Both the position numbers and the translations under genes were made by a program. Under the pieces are notes generated by a model. The model was not told where the DNA came from. It saw nothing but the letters and a program-made list of their open reading frames with translations, and searched no databases. A stretch of DNA of 64,000 bases, from assembly GCF_042310355.1 (NCBI RefSeq), contig NZ_JBHJMR010000002.1:248001-312000 (forward strand). The letters run 5' to 3'. This DNA is from Wenzhouxiangella sp042310355. Its GTDB lineage: Bacteria; Pseudomonadota; Gammaproteobacteria; Xanthomonadales; Wenzhouxiangellaceae. This document shows positions 19,426-26,965 of the stretch, in pieces. How positions within the stretch are numbered: the stretch's first letter is position 1; each line of letters begins with the position of its first letter.

Positions 19426-19447
19426 CCCGGCCGGAAGGCCGGCCGGG
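19426..19447. terminator. GC-rich hairpin between S8 and M14 genes
   Basis: A perfect 9-bp stem (CCCGGCCGG with its complement, loop AAGG) lies 22 bases downstream of the S8 protease stop and before the M14 start on the minus strand. There is no U-tract. It may separate the two transcripts. Confidence 0.4.
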
Positions 19448-19468
19448 AGGATTGGGGCGAAGCGCCAA

Positions 19469-22400
19469 TCAGCGCGCGGTCTGTTCGAAGCGGTCCTCGT
19501 GGACCTCGTCTTCGACGAACTCGGTCACCGTCAGGTTGACCTCGACCGGGATCATCTCGGCGTTCGGATCGTTGGTGGCCAGGCAGAGCCAGGCCGTGTA
19601 TTCGCCCTCGGCGAGGCTGGCGGTGTCGACGGCGATGGTCAGCTCGTCGGCTTCGCCCTCGGCGATGCTGCCGGAAGTGGGGCTGACCGAAAGCCAGTCT
19701 GCCGATACCGGCTCGTCACCGCAGTAGGGCGGGGCCGTCTTGTGCAGCGTGATGGTCACGTCCGCCCAGTCCATGCCGCCGGTCCATTCATCGACGAAGT
19801 CGAACTGCCAGTCACCTTCGTCGGCGGCGCCTTCAGCGCCGAAGATGTCGGTGCCGATATGCGTGCTGCTGTAGGTGCCCGCGCTGCCGGAACCGGAACC
19901 CTGGAATTCCCAATCCGGGTAGGACGTCTGGTAACCGCCGACCGAGTAAGCGTTGTCGTCCGGGGCCGTGAGGGTCAGGGACATGTCGGAGGCCCAGGCG
20001 CCGCTGCCCAGGTTCGAGACCGTTCCCTCGAAGGTGAAGCCGACGACCTGGCCGCTGGTCGCGATTCCGGCCTCGACCGTTTCGCTCGCGCTGCCGCCGC
20101 CGGGCAGGGCGAAGTCTGCCAGCTCGAGCACCTCGTCGCGAGCGGGATCGTGCTGGTCGCGCATCAGCGGGCCGGCTTCCGGTTCGTCGCTGCTGATCTC
20201 GAAGGTGAGGTTGCCCGTGCCGGCATTGCCGAGCTGGATCGTCTGCTCGTCGCCGTAGCCCTGGGGCACGCTGAAGCTCATGGCCGTGGCGGAAATATCC
20301 GCCTCGGGCTCGAGGCGCGTGCTGAAGCTGCGGGTCTCGCTCCATTCACCGCCGCCGCAGAGGTTGCTGCCCTGTACGCGCCAGAAGTACTCGGTGCCCA
20401 GCGCCAGTTCCGCCGCGGGCATGAAACCGGTCGTCTCCGCCACCGTCTCGTCGACGACGATATCGCCGAACCCGGCGTCGGTCGCGATCTGGATGCGGTA
20501 CTCCTCGATATCGGTCAGGCCGTCCCAGCCGAAGACGGGCGTCAGCGAGGTGTCGCTCGCGCCGTCGGCCGGTTCGACCAGCGGCGGTGCATCGTTCAGG
20601 TAGTCGTCGAGGGTGACCGACACTTCGGCATCGTGAATGTCGCTGCCGTCGTCGCCTTCGACGCGCAGCAGCAGGCTGCCGGCGGACGCGCTCTCGTCGA
20701 CCGTGACGGTCCAGACCGAGCTGTCCGGCACGCTCACGCTGTCGGGATCGACGACGCTGCTGATGCCGGCGGGTTCGCCCGTGGTCGCGAGATCCACCGT
20801 GCCGGTGTAGGCGCCGATGGCGCTGACGTCCACGGCGATATCGTAGTCGTTGCTGCCCGTTTCGGGAACGCAGGCTTCCAGCGAATCGGGCGTGGCCGAG
20901 ACGGAGAAGGTCGGGTCGCCGACGATGCAGTTGTAGCAGGCGATGGCGAAGTCCTGGCTCGGATCGGCCGGGTTCCAGGGGTTGAGCGCGTCGCCGGCGA
21001 TATCGGTGGCGAGCACGCTCAGGTCGATGCCGCCCTGGTGCTGGTCGGGGCGCAGCCAGACCGCCTCGGTATTGTTCATGCCGTCGGGCGAACCACCGGA
21101 ATCGGACCACCCGTCGTTGCCGACCACGTTGCCGAGATAGGTGTTGCCGTCGAGCGCGTTGACCTGCAGGTCGAGGTCATTGACCCAGGCCGGCGTGGTG
21201 CCGCCCTGGCCGTGGCCGGGGGCGTCGGTCCAGGCCAGGACCACCTGCATCGGCTGGGACGGGTCGGCGGCATTGAGCGCCATGCCCCATTCCTGGCCGG
21301 TTTCGGTAAAGATCTGTTCCTGGTCCATCAGGTAGACCTCGTCGCCGGCGGGGTTCATGGTCGCGTCGAGATCCAGGCGACCGTAGCCCTGGAAGCGGTC
21401 GGGGCGGTGGCCCATGATGCCGCCGTCGGCGTTGGTGCCGCCCTCGAGATCGCGGGCCGTGGCAATGAAACTGGCCTTCATCAGAGCCGGGCTGGGGTTG
21501 TTGCCGGTCTGCGCGATATAGCCTTCGGCCCACAGCGCGATGGCGCCGGAAACAACCGGCGAGGCCATGGAGGTTCCGCACTTGAGGCTGTACGAACTGC
21601 CCGTGTCGGTGCTGTCGGTCGAGCAGCCCGGGGCGACGATGTCCGGCCGCCGGCGTCCGTCGCAGGCCGGACCGTGACCGGAGTTGCTCGAAACGCTGAA
21701 GACTTCGTCGATCGCTACCTGGGCACCCGATCCGCTCTGCAGCCCGGTGGACCCTACGGCAAAAAGGTTCTTGGCCTCGTCGGGTGAGCCGAGAGAGCTG
21801 GGCGAGCAGCTGCCGCCGGAATCGCCGTTGCCGTTCATGACGGACCAGACCGCGAGCACGGGCTGAGCGCCGGGTTCTTCGGGCAGGGCGTCGCGGGAAA
21901 TGTAGTCGATCTCCATGGTCGGGATATCGTAGCCCTGCGGTGAGCCGGTCGGTCCCCAGGAGTTGTTGGTCAGCAACGCACCGCTTTCGGCGGAATCCTT
22001 GTAAATGCTGAGCATGCCTTCGGGCACCATGCCGCCGGATCCGGCACCGGTAAAGGGCGAATAGGCCTGGTTGACCAGGCTGGCGCCGGGCGCCACCCCC
22101 TGGCCGCGCAGGAAGCCATTGCTGTCGGTGGTGCCGGAGGCGCCCGTACCACCGACCGCGCCGGCCACGTGGGTGCCGTGGGAGTCGGAAGCGCCGGTGC
22201 AGCTGCCCTCGGTTCCGGTGCAGGGCACCATGTTGTCGGTCAGGTCGGGGTGCGATTCCTGTACGCCGCCGTCGACGATACCGACCGTCACGCCCGCTCC
22301 GTCCAGGCCGATGTCGTTGAGCCAGTCGAGGTAGCCGGGCTGGATGGTTTCGCCGTCGATGCCGCCGACGATCGACTGGTTGGCCATTTCGCTACGCGGG

Positions 22401-23185
22401 CCGGCATCCTGCTGAATGTACTGCACGGTGTAGATCGCGCCCAGTTCGGACAGTCGGCCGTAGAGATCGCCGGCAAGGTCCATGTGAACGACGCGGAAGT
22501 GGCGGCTCAGGGGCGTGATGCGGTGCACCGTGCCGAATTGCTCGAGCTGGTCCTGCAGGGTTCTCTCGTCGACGTGGGCGCTGGCCAGGGCCATGGTCGG
22601 CCGGATCTCGCCGTCGAACTCGCGCAGGTGCGGCTGGACTTTCCAGTCCGGCTGCAGGGGGAGCGTAGCGCGCACGCTGTCGAGGCTGCGCAGCGCGTTC
22701 ATCTGCGACCGCGTGGCCCAGACATAATAGCTGAAGGGGTGAAGGGGCTGCGCGACCTCGATCCCGGTGGCACGAAGATCGGCCAGCCAGCGGCTGCGGA
22801 TCGGGCCCTGGAACTGCACCAGGTGAAAGCCGCCGTCGGGGTTCGCGGCCTCGATATTGCGCTGGTTCTCGATCGCCGCCGGATCGAAGCGCTCGCCGCC
22901 GAGGGTTAGCTCGAAGGGATTGCGGCTGACGGTGAGGCTCAGCCCGCGTTGCTTGAGGCGCTCGGCCTCCTGGCGCGACATCCGGCCCCACAGAAAGCTG
23001 CCGTAGTCCTCGAGCTGTCCGTCGAGCTGGATCGACTGCAGCGCGGCCGTGTCGGCGGCATGATGGATGCGCACCCAGGCGTCGCCGTCTTCGGCGGCCG
23101 CGGGCAGGCACAGGAGCAGGAGCAGGAAAAGCAGGGCGATCGGGCCGGACGAGGCCGGACCTCGCAGAGCGGGGGTAACGGTCAT
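19469..23185 (-). CDS. Secreted S8 subtilisin-like protease with P-domain
   Basis: The product is 1238 residues from ATG 23185, preceded by GAAGAG and followed by a signal peptide (IALLFLLLLLCLPAAA). The frame is open 88 codons further upstream, but that part is arginine-rich without protein-like character. The triad is complete: Asp in VGIVDGGVQESHPDL, His in DSHGTHVAGAVGGTG, Ser in CGTSMASPVVSGAIALW. Downstream are an extracellular beta domain, a fibronectin-III-like domain (FGWDGLTDIEEYRIQIATDA), a choice-of-anchor-like stretch, and a P-domain almost identical to the neighbour's. It ends EDEVHEDRFEQTAR. A secreted endoprotease that complements the adjacent carboxypeptidase. Confidence 0.94.
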   Translation of the reverse strand: MTVTPALRGPASSGPIALLFLLLLLCLPAAAEDGDAWVRIHHAADTAALQSIQLDGQLEDYGSFLWGRMSRQEAERLKQRGLSLTVSRNPFELTLGGERFDPAAIENQRNIEAANPDGGFHLVQFQGPIRSRWLADLRATGIEVAQPLHPFSYYVWATRSQMNALRSLDSVRATLPLQPDWKVQPHLREFDGEIRPTMALASAHVDERTLQDQLEQFGTVHRITPLSRHFRVVHMDLAGDLYGRLSELGAIYTVQYIQQDAGPRSEMANQSIVGGIDGETIQPGYLDWLNDIGLDGAGVTVGIVDGGVQESHPDLTDNMVPCTGTEGSCTGASDSHGTHVAGAVGGTGASGTTDSNGFLRGQGVAPGASLVNQAYSPFTGAGSGGMVPEGMLSIYKDSAESGALLTNNSWGPTGSPQGYDIPTMEIDYISRDALPEEPGAQPVLAVWSVMNGNGDSGGSCSPSSLGSPDEAKNLFAVGSTGLQSGSGAQVAIDEVFSVSSNSGHGPACDGRRRPDIVAPGCSTDSTDTGSSYSLKCGTSMASPVVSGAIALWAEGYIAQTGNNPSPALMKASFIATARDLEGGTNADGGIMGHRPDRFQGYGRLDLDATMNPAGDEVYLMDQEQIFTETGQEWGMALNAADPSQPMQVVLAWTDAPGHGQGGTTPAWVNDLDLQVNALDGNTYLGNVVGNDGWSDSGGSPDGMNNTEAVWLRPDQHQGGIDLSVLATDIAGDALNPWNPADPSQDFAIACYNCIVGDPTFSVSATPDSLEACVPETGSNDYDIAVDVSAIGAYTGTVDLATTGEPAGISSVVDPDSVSVPDSSVWTVTVDESASAGSLLLRVEGDDGSDIHDAEVSVTLDDYLNDAPPLVEPADGASDTSLTPVFGWDGLTDIEEYRIQIATDAGFGDIVVDETVAETTGFMPAAELALGTEYFWRVQGSNLCGGGEWSETRSFSTRLEPEADISATAMSFSVPQGYGDEQTIQLGNAGTGNLTFEISSDEPEAGPLMRDQHDPARDEVLELADFALPGGGSASETVEAGIATSGQVVGFTFEGTVSNLGSGAWASDMSLTLTAPDDNAYSVGGYQTSYPDWEFQGSGSGSAGTYSSTHIGTDIFGAEGAADEGDWQFDFVDEWTGGMDWADVTITLHKTAPPYCGDEPVSADWLSVSPTSGSIAEGEADELTIAVDTASLAEGEYTAWLCLATNDPNAEMIPVEVNLTVTEFVEDEVHEDRFEQTAR

Positions 23186-23360
23186 GATCGGGGTCTCTTC
23201 AGCTTGTCGTGAGTTGGGCGACGCCGCGCGATCCGTAGTGTCTCGTCGGTGCCGAAATGCCCCCGATCTCACTCCCTCCGGCCGACCGTGAACGACAGCG
23301 CGCGCTTCACGTCGCGCTAAATCATACATGAACGATCCGGTCATTTCACGCCGCCCAGCG

Positions 23361-23376
23361 ATGGCCCCGGGGCCAT
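23361..23376. promoter_or_regulatory. 16-bp perfect palindrome between divergent protease genes
   Basis: ATGGCCCCGGGGCCAT is a perfect 16-bp inverted repeat in the 263-base gap between the divergent S8 (start 23185) and S41 (start 23449) genes. It sits near the S41 side, about 34 bases upstream of a TGGTATACC extended -10-like sequence (23408-23415). An operator for shared control of both proteases is plausible. A possible -10 (TATGAT on the minus strand, near 23325) faces the S8 gene. Confidence 0.4.
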
Positions 23377-23448
23377 GACTTTCGTCACGCGCTCGCGAAG
23401 CGTTCCTGGTATACCATCGGCTTGTTGCCATCCGGATGGAGAATTGCA

Positions 23449-26400
23449 TTGACCCCCGACAGCTTGTGGAAACCCCTTCTGAGCGCTTCGCTGATCGCCT
23501 TCTCGCTGCTGGCCAGCGCCGCGACGCAGGCCGACACCCGGCTGCTGCGTTTTCCCGATGTGCACGGCGAACGCGTCGTGTTCAGCTACGGCGGCGACCT
23601 GTGGTCGGCGCCCATCGACGGCGGCGCGGCCTGGCGTCTGACCGCGCACCCGGGCCTCGAGCTGTTTCCCAAGTTCTCGCCCGACGGGCGCTGGATCGCC
23701 TTCACCGGCCAGTACGGTGGTGATGAGCAGGTCTACGTCATGCCCTCATCAGGCGACGAGCCGGAACAGCTGACCTGGTATCCGGCCAACGGACCCTTGC
23801 CGGCGCGCTGGGGCTACGACAACCAGGTCTACGGCTGGACGCCGGACGGCGAGTCCGTGCTCTTTCGCTCCCAGCGCGATGCCTGGGGATCGTCGACGGC
23901 ACAGCTGTTCACCGTGCCGCGCCGAGGTGGTCTGCCGGAGGCGCTGCCGATGCCGGTTTCCGGCGCCGGAACCTTCACCGACGACGGCGAACAGGTGTTC
24001 TACTCGCCGCTGTTCCGCGATTTCCGCACCTGGAAACGTTACGAGGGCGGCTGGGCGCAGGACCTGTGGCTGTTCGATCTCGATGCCAACGAGGCACGCC
24101 AGATCACCGATCACGCGCGAACCGAGCGCGATCCGATGTGGATCGACGGACAGGGCTATTTCGTCTCCGACCGCGAGGGCACCCTTAATCTCTACCGGGT
24201 CGACCCCGACAGCGGCGAGACCGAGCAGCTCACGACCCACGACGAGCTCGACGTGCGCTGGGCCAGCGCGGATGCGGCCGGTCGCATCGTCTACGAGCTG
24301 GGCGGACGACTGCGCGTGTTCGACACGCGCGACGGCAGCGATGCCGGCATCGAGATCACCGTGCCGAACGACGGCATCAACCGGCGAGAGAAGGTGGTCG
24401 ACGTGTCCGGCCAGATCCAGTCGGCGCGCCTGAGCCCGACCGGCAAGCGCGTGCTGTTCGAGGCCCGCGGCAACCTCTTCAACGTGCCGGTGGGCGAGGG
24501 CGTAGCGCGCAATCTCACCAGCCGCTCTAGCGCCCATGACCGGGAGGCCGACTGGTCGCCGGACGGGCAGCATATCGTGTTCGTCTCCGACGCCGACGGC
24601 GAGGAAGAGCTCTACATCGTTCCCGCCGACGGCAGCGAAGCGCCGCGGGCGCTGACCTCGGGCAACGAGACGCGATTCTACGACCCGCGTTTCTCGCCTG
24701 ACGGCGAGCACATCGCCGTTGCCGACAAGGACGGCATCATCTACGTCGTTGCCGCCGACGGCGGTGATCTCGAGCGCGTGGCGCGCGACGATGGCTGGCG
24801 CAATCGCGACTACACCTGGTCGCCCGACGGCCAGTGGCTGGCGTTCAGTCTGAGCGAGGATTCGGGCTTGCGGGCCCTGCACCTCTACTCGGTCGACGAG
24901 GGCGACACGCGTCGCCTGAGCGAAGGCCTGTTCTCCGAGTACAACCCGGCCTTCTCGCCCGACGGCAAGTTCCTGTACTTCCTGGCCGATCGGGAGTTCG
25001 CCCCGCAGATCTCCGGCCACGAGTGGAACTACGCCACCAATCGCACTACCGGCATCTACGCCTTCATGCTGGATGCGTCGGCCGAGCATCCCTTCGCCCC
25101 CGAGGACGCCGACGAGCAAGGGATTTCCGGCGGCGACGAAGCAGCGGGCGACGGGGATGACGGCGAAGAAGACAGCGACGCCCCCGAAACCCGCATCGAC
25201 TTCGATGGGCTGTCGGCGCGCATCGTTCGCGTGCCGGTCGAAGCCGGCAACTACATGGCGCTGAGCGTGGCCGAGAACGGCATCCTGTTCGGCGAACGCG
25301 ACGCCTTCTACTACGGGCGCTCGCCGGCCGTGCCGCCGCGGTTGAAGCTGTTCAAGTTCGAGGACGAGAAGGTCGCGGACTTCGCCACCGACATCGCCTC
25401 GGCCGATACCAGCCTCGACGGGCAGCAGGTGCTGATTCGAAGCGGCAGCAGCTGGAAGGTCTACCCGATCGCCAAGGAAGGCGGCGAGAGCGAGGACGTC
25501 TCGACCTCCGGGATGCAGGCGCGCGTCGATCCGGTGGCTGAGTGGGCGACGATTTTCGACGAGGTCTGGCGGCGATTCCGTGACCACTTCTACGTGGCCA
25601 ACATGCACGGCTACGACTGGGAGGCCCTGCGCGAGCGCTATCGTCCGCTGCTCGAGCACGTCGCCCACCGCAGCGATCTCAACTACGTCATCGGCGAGAT
25701 GATCGCCGAGCTCAATGTCTCGCACGCCTATATTTCCGGCGGCGACGAGGGCCTGCCGGATCGCCCGTCCGTCGCCCTGCTCGGGGCGCGCTTCGAGATT
25801 GACAACGGTCGCTATCGAATTGCCCGGATCCTGGAAGGCCAGAACGACGAGCCGCGCTATCGCTCGCCGCTGACCCAAGCGGGGCTGGATGTCTCCGAAG
25901 GTGACTACATCCTGGCGATCAACGGCCAGGCTTTGACCGCCGACGACAACATCTACCGCCGCCTGACCCTGCCCGCCGACCAGGCGCTGGCGCTGACCGT
26001 CTCCTCGCGCGCTTCCGGCGGCGAGACGCGCGAAGTGCTGGTCGATCCGGTCGACGGCGAAAGCAAGCTCTTCTACCTGGCCTGGGTGCTGGACAACCAT
26101 CGCCGCGTCACCGAGGCGACCGATGGGCGCGTGGGTTACCTGCACGTGCCGGACATGGGGCCGGACGGCATCCGCGAGTTCATCAAGTGGTTCTACGGTC
26201 AGATCCGCAAGGACGGCCTGGTCATCGACGTGCGCTCCAACGGCGGCGGCAACGTCTCGCAGATGTTGATCGAGCGGCTTTCGCGCAAGCCGCTGGCCCT
26301 GGGCTACTCGCGCACCCGGGAAAACGTGTCGACCTACCCGAACGAGGCCTTCAACGGCCACATGGCGGCCATCCTGGACGAGAACTCGGCCTCCGACGGC

Positions 26401-26733
26401 GATATCTTCCCGTGGCAGTTCCGCAACGCCGGCCTGGGTCCCCTGATCGGCAAGCAGTCCTGGGGCGGCGTGATCGGTATTACCAGTCACGGGCCGGTCA
26501 TCGACGGCGGTTCGGTCAACGTGCCCGAGTTCGGCTTCCTCGACGTCAACGGCGAGTGGGTGATCGAGGGCGAGGGCGTGGCGCCCGACATCGAGGTCGA
26601 GAACGATCCGGCCAGCGTCATCGCCGGCGAGGACCCGCAGCTCGAACGGGCCATCGACGAGGTGATGAAGCAGATCGAGGCCGATCCCCCGCGTTTCCCC
26701 GAGCGCCCGGAACCGCCGGTGAAGGTGAAATAA
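23449..26733 (+). CDS. Exported tricorn-like S41 peptidase
   Basis: The start is TTG 23449, with GGAGA six bases upstream, giving 1094 residues and a good signal peptide (LLSASLIAFSLLASAATQA). The N-terminal ~600 residues are WD40/TolB-like propeller blades with repeated FSPDG and WSPDG motifs. An acidic insert (DGDDGEEDSDAPETR) follows. The C-terminal part has a tricorn C1-like helical region, a PDZ domain (GDYILAINGQALTADDNIYR) and the S41 core, with the nucleophile Ser in DENSASDGDIFPWQFR. Tricorn proteins degrade peptides; this one is exported, so it probably trims oligopeptides made by the divergent S8 protease. Confidence 0.93.
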   Translation: MTPDSLWKPLLSASLIAFSLLASAATQADTRLLRFPDVHGERVVFSYGGDLWSAPIDGGAAWRLTAHPGLELFPKFSPDGRWIAFTGQYGGDEQVYVMPSSGDEPEQLTWYPANGPLPARWGYDNQVYGWTPDGESVLFRSQRDAWGSSTAQLFTVPRRGGLPEALPMPVSGAGTFTDDGEQVFYSPLFRDFRTWKRYEGGWAQDLWLFDLDANEARQITDHARTERDPMWIDGQGYFVSDREGTLNLYRVDPDSGETEQLTTHDELDVRWASADAAGRIVYELGGRLRVFDTRDGSDAGIEITVPNDGINRREKVVDVSGQIQSARLSPTGKRVLFEARGNLFNVPVGEGVARNLTSRSSAHDREADWSPDGQHIVFVSDADGEEELYIVPADGSEAPRALTSGNETRFYDPRFSPDGEHIAVADKDGIIYVVAADGGDLERVARDDGWRNRDYTWSPDGQWLAFSLSEDSGLRALHLYSVDEGDTRRLSEGLFSEYNPAFSPDGKFLYFLADREFAPQISGHEWNYATNRTTGIYAFMLDASAEHPFAPEDADEQGISGGDEAAGDGDDGEEDSDAPETRIDFDGLSARIVRVPVEAGNYMALSVAENGILFGERDAFYYGRSPAVPPRLKLFKFEDEKVADFATDIASADTSLDGQQVLIRSGSSWKVYPIAKEGGESEDVSTSGMQARVDPVAEWATIFDEVWRRFRDHFYVANMHGYDWEALRERYRPLLEHVAHRSDLNYVIGEMIAELNVSHAYISGGDEGLPDRPSVALLGARFEIDNGRYRIARILEGQNDEPRYRSPLTQAGLDVSEGDYILAINGQALTADDNIYRRLTLPADQALALTVSSRASGGETREVLVDPVDGESKLFYLAWVLDNHRRVTEATDGRVGYLHVPDMGPDGIREFIKWFYGQIRKDGLVIDVRSNGGGNVSQMLIERLSRKPLALGYSRTRENVSTYPNEAFNGHMAAILDENSASDGDIFPWQFRNAGLGPLIGKQSWGGVIGITSHGPVIDGGSVNVPEFGFLDVNGEWVIEGEGVAPDIEVENDPASVIAGEDPQLERAIDEVMKQIEADPPRFPERPEPPVKVK

Positions 26734-26738
26734 TCAGT

Positions 26739-26773
26739 CGCCCGGTCGGGGCCGCGTTTGCCCCGGCCGGGCG
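26739..26773 (+). terminator. Hairpin directly after the S41 peptidase gene
   Basis: In the plus-strand RNA a 14-bp stem (one G-U pair) forms between 26739-26752 and 26760-26773 with a 7-nt loop, six bases after the stop codon. It competes with the longer hairpin 26754-26838 because they share 26760-26773. It probably helps end the peptidase transcript. Confidence 0.55.
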
Positions 26774-26954
26774 ATATCCGCTTCAGTTCGACGCGGTGGC
26801 GAGGCCTTCAGCGGATATCACCCGACCGGGACAAACGCTCTATTGGTTCTTCCAACCTTATAATTCGCCCCGCCTGCTGATTGCGGCCGATTGCCTGCTG
26901 AGGGCCTCGCCACCGCGTCGAACTGAAGCAGGCAATCGGCCGCAATCAGCAGGC
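26754..26954. repeat. Two-hairpin element with inverted identical loops
   Basis: Hairpin A has arms 26754-26782 and 26810-26838 (29 bp, 26 matching; the three differences are G-U wobbles in minus-strand RNA) around a 27-nt loop (26783-26809). Hairpin B has arms 26872-26899 and 26927-26954 (28 bp, perfect) around a 27-nt loop (26900-26926). The two stems are unrelated, yet loop B is the reverse complement of loop A at 26 of 27 positions. The 33-base linker contains TATAAT (26859-26864). The element lies between two convergent genes. No transposase or known REP signature is visible. Confidence 0.9.
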
Positions 26955-26965
26955 CGCAACTCGCC

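Noticed and set aside
19469..23449. 88-residue extension of the S8 protease
   Set aside because: It is arginine-rich, spans the promoter region and would bury the signal peptide that begins at 23185.
26843..26864. TTGGTT and TATAAT as a complete promoter in the hairpin linker
   Set aside because: The two boxes are only 10 bp apart, too close for a sigma-70 promoter; only the TATAAT is kept as a candidate.
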